The notes under the pieces were generated by a model, which saw nothing but the letters and a program-made list of their open reading frames with translations, was not told where the DNA came from and did not search any database. 64,000 bases of DNA, from contig BCHU01000003.1 in NCBI GenBank assembly GCA_001599715.1, positions 620,001-684,000 on the forward strand, in the 5' to 3' direction. The stretch is from Phaeotremella fagi (Eukaryota; Basidiomycota; Tremellomycetes; Tremellales; Phaeotremellaceae). Positions 34,103 through 45,846 of the stretch are shown piece after piece (position 1 is the stretch's first letter; each line of letters begins with the position of its first letter). The position numbers were made by a program, and so were the translations under genes.

Positions 34103-37100
34103 TCACGTCACCAAACCTGAACCCAATCTTTCCCTCTTCTCCCTAAAAAACCCCGCAACACCTTTAGCGACCCCACCATAATCCTGTGGGACCTGAACGT
34201 CCTCTCCTATCCATTTAGGTAGTTTGTTACGAATCCTAGGAGTAGAATAACGTTTATCGATCAATAGAATACAAGCGTAATCGTTGGCATGTCTGATAGC
34301 ACGACCTGGAGTGATGTCAATACTGATCAAAGATATGTTGAATAAGGGTCATATGAATCTCACCGATTGACTGATTAACAGCTCTCATACAAAGATTCTA
34401 TCGTTAGTCCTTAACTCAGCATAGCCCGGCTTACCTCGTACAACTCCCTCGAAGCGTCTTTCCCAGCTCCAGGCAAACTTTCAACATACTTCATACGTTC
34501 CTGCAACTCCACCGAACCGACATTGGCAAATGGTAATCCAACCATTATAACGCATCTTCCCAGGTTATCTGAAAAGTTGATTCCTGACAATCAGTTTTGG
34601 TACAGGTCACGAACGCACCTTCTGACAGTTTCCCTCCTACTACCGCAAAGAGCAACGCGCCAGTTTGTTTCCCTTCTCGTTTACCTATTGATATAGCATA
34701 ATCTCTGAGAGTAGTTTCGACGTCTCCAGAAGTCTGTGGTTCGTAAAAGATCTAGTAGTTGAATCAGCAATCGATTTCAGGATACACCCTACCTGCTTCT
34801 TTTCGCTCATCCTCTGGAGGACGCCTGATTTTGTCCACGCAGTTTTCACAGAATCCAGAAAAGCATAAGAAGGTAAAAAAACAACCACTCCATCTGGGAC
34901 CAATCCTATTATCGATTGAATAACCGCCCCAAGTTCACCCAACTGATCGTCAGCACAGACAAGTCAATGACATACCAAAGCTTCATCTCCCCTGTTATTG
35001 AATTTAAACTCAAAATCAATCTTTCTTGGACCTCTACTGACAACTTGTGTGAGAAGATTAGATTTGGGGATGACGTGGGCGCAGGATAACGTCGATATTC
35101 GATCAGAGGGGATATGAGGGAATAATTGATGCAGAAAATCGGTGATCTATTGTAAGCACTGTTCGTGAATATAACCGTACCGGTTCCATAGTGCCCCCAG
35201 CAAGGATCACACTTCTAGCCTGTTCAACGACCTCCTTGAATCGTTCTGCTGGATTCAATAAAATATACTTCAATGAACTTCCGCTCTCCGTTGATGACAG
35301 AATGACACGACCATCATCCCTAGCGTCGGTCAATGACAACAAAAAAGCCTCGACCAAATGGAAAGACGCTATCGAAGCATGTCGAGCTGAAGTCGTACGA
35401 ACTTCCTTCTTGTTCTCCAACATTTCAGAAAATCCACTAACTTTTCTTGCAAGTTTACTTTCTTTGAGATAAGCGACCAACTCTAGTAGATTGACTTGAT
35501 CTCCTGATCCCCCTACTTTCGTCATAAGAGCATTAGCTTGCAGGAGTTCAGTCTTTCCTTTGTGTGTTTCGCAGATTTTGAGGAAACCTTGCAAAACTGA
35601 TAATGTTTGTTTGATCCATAAACCGTGAACAGGCTTCAAGCGATTTTTGAATCTATCATGGTACTGTTGAAGTTGAGAAACGGCTAATGACAGCTGTGAG
35701 GAGCTCAGAGTAGTGGAATGGATTGACAACAGTGTATCGATAAGATCTGGGGTAAGTTTTGGTTGAACACTTAGACCCACTGTGAGCTTCATCAATCACG
35801 ACGATTTGGTTTGTCAGATCAATATCCAAAGCCTCTCTAGCGTTTTTCTGAAGTAGTAGATTATACGGTAAAGTTACAAGCTTCAATCAGCGAGGTTTAA
35901 ATCTGCAACCTACCTGAGCTTGTTTAACAGCACGTCGAGTAGAGTAATATGGGCAAACACAAGATTTCTTGCCCAAAGCAACTATATCTTCAATGTCTTT
36001 GACGGATGCCTAGAGAGTTAAAGCGAGCATTGAGAATAACCTACCAAAACGTTATCCCTCGCCTCCACCATCAGATGGTCATCAGCCTTCGTTGGAAGGA
36101 ATTCACAACGCTTCTTCCCTTCTCGTTAGTTTGGTACAATCAAAATGTCATACCTGATTTCTGCATATCCAAACAAGCTTCGTTCATACGTTCATCACCT
36201 CCTTTCGACAAGGCTCTGACTTTGTCATTGATGCAGAGCTGTTTACGAGAACCCAGAGGAACCATGCTGATTGGAGGTACGGAATCCTCTTCCTTGGAGA
36301 ACGTCGTTTTGAGTAGTTCAGACGTCAATTGACGAAGTTGAGTATGGGTTCTGGAGGTGTAGTAGATCTACGTTGTATTAGTCTATAGGACGAAAGGGGT
36401 GATCACCTTTGGCACGTCCTCCTCTTTCTCCTCTTCCACGAAAGCTTTCGGTTTGGTAGCCTCATATCTATCATCAATCAGGGTACCATTGGAAAACTCA
36501 CTTGGCCATCAACTCCCTAACCTCAGCAGAAAGATATCCATTAGAATCATCCACTCTTTCTTTATCTTCCGGTAAGAAATCTTCATCCTCTTCTACTCCG
36601 TCCCCAACATCGTTATCCTCGATCTTACTCCGTTTACTCTCCTTACCACCCCGAAAAGCTCCTATACCACTGTTCAACCTCATTTTCCTCTCTCGTTCTC
36701 TGGCAGCCGATAATCGAGATTGTCGTTCTTCCTGAACAGCTTTGAGTTCTGATAAATGTTTCTTTACAGCATGTTGAATGACCCATGGCGGATCTAGAGG
36801 TATGAGCATTCTGAGTATTTTGCAGACAATTTCAACCTACCATCTGGGTCTTCCGCTTGTAACCTTTCCCTAAGAGAGGTTTCAGATTCCTCATTCACTC
36901 GAGATTGATGTTTCCTCAGCCAAGTTAAAGTTGATGTCAACAGCGTTAAAGATTTCCCAGTTCCAGTCGGTGATTCGACCTGTTTTGGGGTAGTGTAAGT
37001 AATCGTATGATTGTTGTTAAATTCAGATCATTCTCTCAGACGGCAATCCACTTCTCCCTATGGATATATCCCTGGAATTTTCAACGTCACCTCTAATGTG

Positions 37101-37280
37101 ATCAATCAAGACTAATTCCCTTCATTCCAGTATTCATGAAAGCTAATGTCAGAGAAAAGAGGAAATTCTCACTATTCCAATTTTATTGTCCTCAATCGCT
37201 TTAAAGACGGTTTTCATCAACGATAGCTGAATATCGTAAGGCTGGGGATATGGGAAAGGGAAACATTCTGGCGCTTCCAT
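34103..37280 (-). CDS. CHL1: ATP-dependent DNA helicase CHL1 (DDX11/FANCJ family)
   Basis: An XPD-type iron-sulfur helicase needed for sister-chromatid cohesion and replication fork stability in the nucleus. The N-terminus [20 protein letters not shown] gives the Q motif, and [14 protein letters not shown] is Walker A. A charged insert ([24 protein letters not shown]) is typical of Chl1. The Fe-S region includes [12 protein letters not shown] and the upstream CLDMQKSG. Walker B is [10 protein letters not shown], split by an intron after DEAH. Later segments are [58 protein letters not shown] and [20 protein letters not shown]. The end is [10 protein letters not shown]. About a dozen introns occur. 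Identification is firm by motif order. Confidence 0.94.
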
Positions 37281-37644
37281 TGTTACTATATCTCTATGTA
37301 TCCATTATTCTTTTTGATCAATGTTGGGATATGGAAATGTAGAGGTGCATGAAATGGACTACACGCTTAAATCTGATTCTGATTTTGTAAACAACCTAAC
37401 CGGAAATCAAGTTACGTAAACCCTCTTCCTTCCAAGATACAATCATGACATTTTATCTCACTATAACCCCAATTCACAACATCCCTCACAACTAAGCCAA
37501 AACCCAGATAATGACAATGCAATCAGAACTAATTTAACAAAGTATACTCGTACTTCCGAAACATGACCATGAAGATTCCGTTCAATTCCTAATCCCAAAA
37601 TTTAAAAGATTTCCTTCTCCCCTTCCCATCCTATACCCATCTCA
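37281..37644. other. Intergenic: CHL1 promoter
   Basis: About 360 bp upstream of CHL1 on the minus strand and downstream of the eIF4A-like gene. I find no ACGCGT box, repeat or RNA. Confidence 0.5.
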
Positions 37645-40445
37645 CTAGTGTTGAAACAAATCGTGGAAGACTGAAGGGATTTCCGCCGACTAAAGTAAAT
37701 GCTTTATCAGTGAATGACATAATTGTCAGAAAGGAATCTACATACCTTGAAACGATAAGCGCATTCCGTTGATCGTAACATCTCAACATCCCCACCAGCC
37801 GCTTGTACGAAACTAACAATAACCCCATTAACCGGATTCCCGTTCTGATGAACCTGTCGGTTGTTAGGTGGCATAGCAGCAGCCGCCCTAGCCGCATAAC
37901 CTTCTACACTTCTTGGTAAATCGAAATTAATAACTAGAGGTGACCAAGGGACATCAGGTGGTTTAACGTTGATATCGAATACCACAAGGAAACGAGGTCC
38001 AGTTCCAGATGAAGAATTTTGGGAACCTACACGCCACTGTTGTAGGATAGCTTTCTTCTGAGGTGGGGCCATGTCTGCTGCTAGATATAAGGTTTCCCAG
38101 TTACGACTTTGCAGTTTGTAGACTACTGCTTCTAGCATTGAATAGGTTCCAACGTGGATAATAGCTTGCCAGAGAGGATAATCGTCCAACATTTTCACCA
38201 AAGTGTCTAATTTGAATTCTTTAGCTCGAGTCGCTTCTTCACTTAATCCACCTCCGTTGGCTGTCGTTCGTCCAGATCCAATCGTCCCAGGTCCGTTATC
38301 TGGATTTTGCTGAGGTACATTTTCAGATCGAGCTGAACCAGTTATTGTGAGATAGACATAGGTGTGTTTAAGATTTATACCGGGTGTAATTGATGAGACT
38401 GATTCTTGAGAGTTTGTCCCACCCTCTCGACGAACTAGGACACGGACTGGATCTCTGACTTGAAGAGATTGTGAGAAATTGATGACATCCGTGGGGATGG
38501 TGTTGGAACTAAGGGTGTCAGCACGTTTTCATTGCCTTTTAAAACCACATACAATAAACAAGTTTGACGTTCAATAATAGAAGTTGGAGCGGTACCGTTA
38601 GCAGTCGAACCGAATCTAGAAGCAGGCTGACCAGGGAAAGGGGTTTTACTAGCAGGATTGAAAGGTGATTGTTGGCCAACATCATATGGACTAGTTACAC
38701 CAGCCAAAGCACCTGGAGAATAAGGGATGGAAGGTGTAATTGGACCTCCAGGAGTTAGGCTTCCATTTGTACCGTTTCGTCTAGGTGCGGGTAAGAGTTT
38801 GGCTACACTGAGAACGTTTTCATATAGATTTCGAGCCTGTCATCAGCGCTGTACTTTGATTGGGACCCACAATCAATTGATCGACTTCATCAAGAATCAA
38901 TAATCTTACTTCACTACCTGCTAGACCGCCTCTGGATGTCATGACTTCGTTGACTTTTGCTGGTGTACCGATGAGTAAATGGATAGCGTCCCTTTGCATG
39001 GCAGCAATTTCATTGGTCAGATTAGTTGAACCTGCTGCCCCAGCAGCTAAACCTGAACGTATACCTAAAGGTTGACCAACGTTTCGAACCACTGCAGGGA
39101 GTTAGTTTGATTTAACAAAGTCAAACGGAAACTTACATTTATGACACTGCGTAGCCTGATCCACTGTCGTCGTAACAATGATAACCGCTGGACCACGATA
39201 TTGACCTTGTGGTTGAGGTAACGATAAACAAAGTTGTAAAGCTGGTATAACACTAAAGGGTCAGTCACAGTCAAACCCGTATACCTCACTATGAAATGAT
39301 TCTTTCCTGAGTAGGTGGAGCTTGAGCGATAATATCTGATCCTTTCAACATGAAAGGTAAAACTCTAGCTTGAATCTTGTTGGGTGGTCCGATACTAACG
39401 GAACGAGTCAGACTCAGCTTTGAACAACACAAAGAAACTTAACCTACCCATATTTAACGATTGATCTTAACAACTCTACTTTCAAATTTAAATGCTCCCA
39501 TTTAGTAACGACGATACCGGCACCTGGAGCAGCAGCACCGATCGGACCATTACTAGCACCAAGTGCACCATTCCCACTTCCTGAAGGAGTCAACAAACCA
39601 GTTGGACCAGGTGATGGCCATTCCCTCCCGCCGTTAACACTACTGTTGAAAGGTGAGTTACCAATTCCATTTATCGAGATAGGTAGAACACTGTTGTTAC
39701 CAACTCGTCCATGTGAACCCCATTTGTCGTCGTTGGTGGTAAAACTTCTGCCGATGTTTGGTCTAGCGGAGTTGTAGTTATGATTTCCGTTTCCATTAGT
39801 ACCGTTCCCATTTCCATTCCCATTGGTAGTGTTAGGACCCCCTATAGGACTCAACAAACCCGAACCTGAAGGTCCAGTCAACGGTCCAGATGAAAGATGT
39901 TGACCATCAGGACCTTGGATAGTGAGATGTCTGGGTATCTGTGATTGTCTATCACCTATGGTTCCGTTCGACGCACTGCTCGAAGAGGGTTGTCGAGTAA
40001 GATGAGATTGAGATTGTTGTAGTCGTTGAAGTTGAGCGACACTCGTTGAAAGCGCTGCAATCTGTTGGGTTAAAGCTGCGATACCTGGATGTTCATTCCC
40101 AATCCCAGAATTCACCGGTGAAGTCGAAGGTTCAGTCGTTGTTGGCTGAACGAAAGGTGAATTACCTGATTGAGTTGGTGAATCGAATGGAGAGAAGACG
40201 GTTGATGTGGACGTAGTGGTGGTATTTGATGGGATTTGTAGTTTGTTGGTTGGTTGCGTTAACAAAGATGATTTAACGATTGAACTGAGTTGATTGACTT
40301 CATTGGATAATTTTACAAGTGTAGATTCGGTTTTTTCGATTCTGTCAGAAAGATTTTTATACATTGGTGAAGATAACCATTCTTCTTCGTTTCCGTTAAG
40401 ATCTTTTGTTGGAGTTGATGATTCTTTTACAACTTGATCAGACAT
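37645..40445 (-). CDS. Catalytically degenerate eIF4A-like DEAD-box protein
   Basis: The fold is eIF4A, but every ATPase motif has changed. A 330-residue Ser/Asn/Gly-rich N-terminus with a short coiled coil comes first. The Q region LLRSIVKYGIGPPNKIQARV is kept. Motif I, AQSGTGKT in eIF4A, reads APPTQERI (about residues 358-365), losing the Lys. Motif II is LILDEVD instead of DEAD, and motif III is FSNT instead of SAT. The motif V region is VVFDINVKPPDVPW, followed by LVINFDLPRSVEGY, which is recognisable, and motif VI HRIGR is ARAAAA. The C-terminus (ECAYRFKSAEIPSVFHDLF) follows eIF4A's ending. About eight exons close in frame, including a 34-nt intron after DEVDQLI; the total is about 850 residues. 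Intact frame and spacing argue against a pseudogene. A non-catalytic binding role is inferred. Confidence 0.85.
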
Positions 40446-41165
40446 GTTGAGTATTTTGATGATTGATAATGGGCAATGGGTGAAAAAAAAGACAACTGAT
40501 ATTTATCGATACAAATTGATTGAATACCTCTAATTTAGATAGATGATGACCACCAAAAAATAACAAAGATGACTTGACAAGTAAATGAAAAGAAGATTTA
40601 TCGGTATCGTCCCAAGAAGGCTTTTTGTTGGTGTGTGTATATGTTTTTCTTTATCGAAAAGTAAGCGAAGGGTAAGGAAGGAAGACAAGATATGAAAGAT
40701 CAAAGTGGTAACGATAAAGATAAAGAGTGAATTGATTCGACTGTATGGTGTACCATGAGTGGGTGTAGGAGTCGATGTGGATGATATGTTAATTGAATGA
40801 ATGCAGATGTATAATAAGATTATGTCTATTAGTGATAGTGAGACAAATATTGATACTCTGCTACTGCTAACACTTTGTAACCTTAATCTCCCCCTACTGC
40901 TTAAGTCCGGATTTATAACGGAGTACGTGGCACAAAAACGAGGTACATACTGCTAATCAATGCTATTACTGGCTTAACGTAAGAAAGCATATGTCCAGAG
41001 CTTCAAAGCGAATGCAACAGTCAATAAAATGCAACAACCTAACCACACCACACCACATTGCACCAGAACCCATCGAAAAAATGAAATACATCTCCATCTC
41101 CAACCCCCTCATCAGTATCAAAAGGGAAGAATAAAAACCAATCGAATCGAGCGAAAGCGATCCGT
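40446..41165. other. Intergenic: promoter of the eIF4A-like gene
   Basis: A 720-bp gap upstream of the eIF4A-like start and downstream of the RPL26 stop, both minus strand. It is A/T-rich with short open frames only (41029-41298 and its antisense overlap the RPL26 end). The length suggests a long 5' leader. No repeat or RNA is seen. Confidence 0.5.
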
Positions 41166-42253
41166 TTACTCGACCATCTCGACGTCACCTTCCTCTTTCT
41201 TCTCAGTCTTGCTGGCACCCTTTGAACCTTTACGTTCGAGGATGGCTTTTCTGTCTGAATCAAGTTTGAGTGATGTGATGACAACGTTGGATGGGTGAAT
41301 ACCGACTGGGACAGTGGCGGCGTTTGATTTCTCGACGTGAACTCTCTCGACGTGGATGACCCATTTCTTTCTGTAGACCTGAGTAGGGGTTAGTTGGATG
41401 TCTAATATGAGTGATGTGGAACAGAAGGAGAGGTTAAATGACTTGACACTCAGGTCAAGTATCTAGCCCAAACCTTCTGCCCATGTCAGACTCACTTGGG
41501 TGACTTTACCCTCTCGTCCCTTGTATTTTCCACGGACGATCAAGACCTCATCATCTTTTCTGATTGGGAGGGATTTGGTCTAAAGAGTGAAGTCAGTACG
41601 AATCCCATGTCACATCCTTCCACAACATCCTATAAACCGTATTCCCTCATCTGAAGCGAAATGAAACTTACAGAGTGCTTAGATCTGAGATCCTTGCTCA
41701 AAGAAGAAGACATGATCGTCCTCTTGACACCGGATGAGGCATTGAAGTGAGCCTTACGAGACTTTCTACGGTCGGATGCGAGGCCTAAAAAGTTTGTCTG
41801 TGTCAGTACAAAGCTTGACGTTTAGGGTATGTATAGTCGAATAATAGAAATTCCCGAACAACAAATCTCCCGTCTATCCTGATGTCGTTTCCTTGATGGA
41901 GTGACAGGCGTATATCAGATCTTTGGTGGTCAACGAAAATTGCTTGACGATGTTGTTTTGTTGTTCTTCCATTCATATTTCCATTTTTATCGACTTGAGC
42001 TCCAATACACCAAACGATCCCATTCGAATATCGCATCTCTGTTGACCTTGATAATTGAAAAGCTATATCGATAGAGTATCTCCATCGTCCTCCATCCGTA
42101 ATTCGAAATGACGACCGGAATGAGTATCTTCCCAACGTCAAATCCAACGTCCAGTCTTAAAATCCTAATTCACTCCTATCATACACTCGCCCCACAAGAT
42201 TACTCTATGACAAAGACACCAGACATCCAAGACTTACCAGTTGAAGAAGCCAT
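41166..42253 (-). CDS. RPL26: Ribosomal protein L26 (uL24)
   Basis: A large-subunit ribosomal protein near the peptide exit tunnel, about 140 residues. Exon 1 (42238-42253) is 16 nt and gives MASST; after a 453-nt intron the protein reads [32 protein letters not shown] and [19 protein letters not shown], the KOW motif. It continues [38 protein letters not shown], and ends GDVEMVE. A tiny first exon followed by a long first intron is usual for ribosomal protein genes. The intron (41785-42237) is far longer than all others in the window. It contains a 114-codon open frame on the sense strand, but no clear C/D or H/ACA snoRNA could be recognised by eye. Confidence 0.95.
41785..42237 (-). other. 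RPL26: Long first intron of RPL26
   Basis: A 453-nt intron with gtaagt donor and tttttag acceptor, about seven times longer than its neighbours. It stays open in one frame for 114 codons on the gene strand. Ribosomal protein introns commonly host snoRNAs or autoregulatory structures; I could not identify one by eye. Confidence 0.75.
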
Positions 42254-42688
42254 TTTGATTATTTGATGAAAGGTTGAATAAAACGTCTATCCCAACATTC
42301 ATCAAATTACTTCAGAAAGAGTGAGCGTTCGGGATTATCGGGAATTCATCTTGGTATACAAAGCATAAATCCTTGTGGCACAGGTATCGGCGTTAATCAT
42401 TCCTAGTTGATCCGATTATCACGGTTGTGGCTACTTCCTCATCCCGCGCTTCATGCGCATACATGTAAACTAAACTACCTATATCTAAGTCGTTGAGATA
42501 CAACTTCAATTCCATTTTGACCTATATCTGACAACCTGACTATCCATAACTTTAAAATCTCGTGAAACATGTAAAAAACAAGGAAAAGAGTAAAGCCCAA
42601 AAAGTAACACGTCAAAAAACACAAACTTCCATCTTCCTTGCCCAATGATACAACAAACGCTTAAACCCTCATGAACCGTAGCTGTAGC
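42254..42688. other. Intergenic: RPL26 promoter and arrestin 3' side
   Basis: A 435-bp gap upstream of RPL26 on the minus strand. It should hold a strong ribosomal-protein promoter. I see no distinct element by eye and no RNA gene. Confidence 0.5.
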
Positions 42689-45345
42689 TCAAGAACGATG
42701 ACCTAAAACAACCTCAATAATGCCTCCTCCCCATACATGTCCGAACCTGCGTCCCAAGATAAAACATAAATCAGTCCCTATCGAACAACGAACGCCTTCA
42801 CTCACGTTTCCTTAACAGCTCCCTTTTTCGGTTGGATCCCCACCTCCAAAACATAAGTCACAGATACCTCTGGGGCGTTGAAACTCTGAACCAAACGACG
42901 ACTCATATCAGGTCCACCGACCGATTTGACAATCTGTAAATTCCCTTGGAGATGCACGTCCGAAGATGATAAATTGATATGGACTGTTTCTTGTTCTGAA
43001 TCATTTATTGCTGCTGGTGCAGGTACAGGCGGTGGGGGTGGCGGTGGGGTGATGGTTTCTGGTTCTTCAGTTATAGGTTCGACTGTTGGTTGGGGTGGTG
43101 AAGTGATTACAGGTTGGGATTGGTCGGTTGAACGTCTACGTAGACTGAACGACGGTCTTCGATCGTTACTTCCCCTTCTACCTCTCGATGCCGTAGCCGT
43201 AGTGTTCTCACTCGAATTCCCATTCGCGGTCCCAGTAGCACTCCCATTGGGTGTAACAACCGAAGCCGTTCCATTAGAACCAGGATTGACAGTGGTAACC
43301 GCTGGTGTCGCCACCGAAACAGTTCTTCCAGTTTCACCCTCCAACCTCGTCGCCGTCTCCTCACCCAAACTAATTTTATTCCCGTCCTCACCCCAAACCT
43401 CAACTTTAGTCGGTATCTCAATCCGACGAATCTCCTTATCCTGTCCAATCCGCATGATAGCAACTCTCATCAGTCTAACTACGAAACTACATTTCCTCGG
43501 ATCAGAGAACGTCGCGAGAGGTAGCGGTAGATCTGAATGGAAATGTAAGTGGAAAGGGATTGGTGGTGGGGGAGTTCCGTGGGTTACGAATAGGATTGGT
43601 GGGGTTGGGAGGAGGAGTGAGGCTTCTACACCTGACGAAATTGAGGTGGGGTTCGGATTCTCTTTGAGTGGTTTACCACCTTTCAGTAAGATCGTTCGCC
43701 AACCTGGATTCATGGCGTCGTTGAATGTCAAGATCCTCAATCGACGTGGATTGACATATGCCCTGGGTTCGTAAATGATCGGTATCGTGATGCTATATCA
43801 ATTAGTCCTATCTCATCTCACATACACTTACGTCTCGTTCAAACGCCATCTACTTCGACTCAATTTAACTCTCAAACAATATTCCACCGAAGCTTGCATC
43901 CCAACCTGCAAAATAGCACATGAAGGTGGTAAATCGATGTTATCATCCCTCCAATGTGATTTCGGCATCGTCAACGAAAACTCAAACGTATCACCCTGTT
44001 GTAAAAGCGGTTGTGGATCTTTACCCGTCGTCATAGGTCGAGGAGTAGCCGAGACTGTTGGTTCAAGTGGCGCTCCCGATGTTGAGGATGTACTTGTACC
44101 TGCTTCGCCTGATCCTGATGGAACGGTGTTCACTGGCATTGAATTTGTTGAGGACGAAGCTGGTGAATCCGTTGTAGCTGCTGATGTTTCCGGAGTTGGT
44201 TCTGGAAACAGAACGGTTCTTTGACGAATGATAGGCATAGTGTCAAGAAGTGTGTACTGTCCTCTTGCATAGTAACTAACAAACAGTAAGCAAACAGCCA
44301 ATTGATCTTGAACAAACAGAGCCTACCTGGTATTCACGGACCCACTGATCTATTCAAATCAGTCAAAAAACCCCTATCGAGCACTTACCGAAATCTCCAA
44401 TCCAATCCCACCCTCACCCTTCCCAATCTCAATCGTTCCATCAATAACCCCACCTCTGTTAACTCTCAGAAAAACAGGACCTGTCCCATTAGCGTTCATC
44501 CGTTCAGCACCATTCCTTAACGTCATCTTCAATCTTTTACCTCCAGTCGTGATACCCCACGATTGATCCGTCCCATCATTCCCGTTCACGTTCACATTCC
44601 CATTCCCCCGTCTTTGAGCTTCCAACCGTTCATTCGCCGATTCAGTCGATACAGCGTTAAAGAACGCTGCTGCCGGATGATTCTCTGATAAATGGACTGT
44701 CGAGATTAACCTCAATTCATCTCTTGCTAGTGAAGCTGAATAAGCTGGTAGAGCGTTAACTGGTGGTGGTGGAGCTTCGATCGGTAAAAGATTCAACGCT
44801 GCAACGTTGGTATTTGAATTTTCGGTTGGTTGGTTAAATGTCGGAGGATGGATTTCTATGGCTGGTAGAACGGCTAATGTATTTCGACGTAGTGGGACAA
44901 GATTGGGTGTAGGCATTGGTCGAGATGATACTTGACGTGGTACCAATGGATCATCGTCATCTTCAGACGCTGAACCTTCTAATCCATCCAATCCAAAACC
45001 CTCATGTCGACCCCTAGGCGACGTCCCAAAATAATCTCGAACCCCTTCAGTACTAGTTCCAAATACCGAGGTCGACGCTCGTCGACGTGAATCCAACGAA
45101 GCTGATGGGGGCGAGATGCTGAGTGCGAAATCGTAGGATGGGATGGGGGTTTCAGTGGATGGGGAGGAGAGGGTATAGTTTGGTGGTTCGATTTCGATGG
45201 GTCCTCTGGATGGGATGGGGATCGGTATGGAAGTTGACGCTGAATTGGGTAGTGATGTTGGTGGGGCGGTTGGGGTGGTGGTAGATGTGGAAGATGATCC
45301 TTGGGAATACGAAGCTGATCGTCGCGTTTTAAAGAATGCTTTCAT
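42689..45345 (-). CDS. Arrestin-like protein with long disordered regions
   Basis: Exon 1 (44389-45345) begins MKAFFKTRRSASYSQGSSST and is mostly Ser/Pro-rich. An arrestin-N-like core then starts with LARDELRLISTVHLSENHPA and GPVFLRVNRGGVIDGTIEIG. A 23-nt exon joins it to YYARGQYTLLDTMPIIRQRT and GDTFEFSLTMPKSHWRD, then LPPSCAILQVGMQASVEYCL and ITIPIIYEPRAYVNPRR. These strands, the proline-rich turn and the SVEYCLRVK strand fit an arrestin-N domain. The second half resembles the C domain: PPILFVTHGTPPPPIPFHLH, MRVAIMRIGQDKEIRR and VSVTYVLEVGIQ, with a large Ser/Pro insert between. The last exon ends VWGGGIIEVVLGHRS. No PPxY motif for Rsp5 was noticed. Fungal arrestins steer ubiquitination and trafficking of membrane proteins; this role is inferred. 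Total length is about 810 residues. Confidence 0.7.
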
Positions 45346-45846
45346 GGTGTTGGTTTTTGTTTCTTGATCTTTGAATGGTTTTTGCTTATCCGCTTTATCT
45401 CTTCATTGAGATGAGATGTGGATCTGCTGATACTCAATCGTGAGCTATGATAGACATTAGATGGTATGTCACGATAAAGGAGAGAAATCTATTTTAGTAC
45501 TGGTACAGAGGTGGAGTCGAAACTGCTGTGGTTGTAGTATGCCTCACTACCAGTGGGAGCACGATCGAACATTGAATTGCTTACTCCATTTCTACTTTCT
45601 CGGTGGCAAACAAAGGATGCAAGCTTGTCTGGGCTTTCTGGGCGGTCCTCCACAGTGGCCAACTCCGAACTTTAACCCAAAAAGTCACGTGTAGAACAAG
45701 CGGGCGCAAACGTACAGAAGCTTCGATCTACGTACGTCATGCATAAAACATACAGTCATCAACGGCGGTGATTGAAACGTTCCATCGAAACATCTAGAGG
45801 TGAGAAGATCATCTATCTACACTGTGTCCGTGTCCGTCATCCACGT
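45346..45846. promoter_or_regulatory. Divergent promoter of arrestin-like and MsrB genes
   Basis: About 500 bp between outward-facing starts. A 77-codon plus-strand frame at 45461-45694 is Cys/Trp-rich and does not resemble any family. I see no clear regulatory motif. Confidence 0.45.

Noticed and set aside
41803..42147. 114-codon frame inside the RPL26 intron as an independent gene
   Set aside because: It lies inside a clear GT..AG intron and resembles no protein; kept only as an observation about the intron.
42926..43774. Long plus-strand open frame (282 codons) antisense to the arrestin-like gene
   Set aside because: It is a shadow of the Ser/Pro-rich coding strand: composition mirrors it, and it has no domain or splice-supported extension.
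45461..45694. 77-codon Cys/Trp-rich frame in the arrestin/MsrB divergent promoter
   Set aside because: No similarity to a known family, no leader or splice signals, and its length is within chance expectation.
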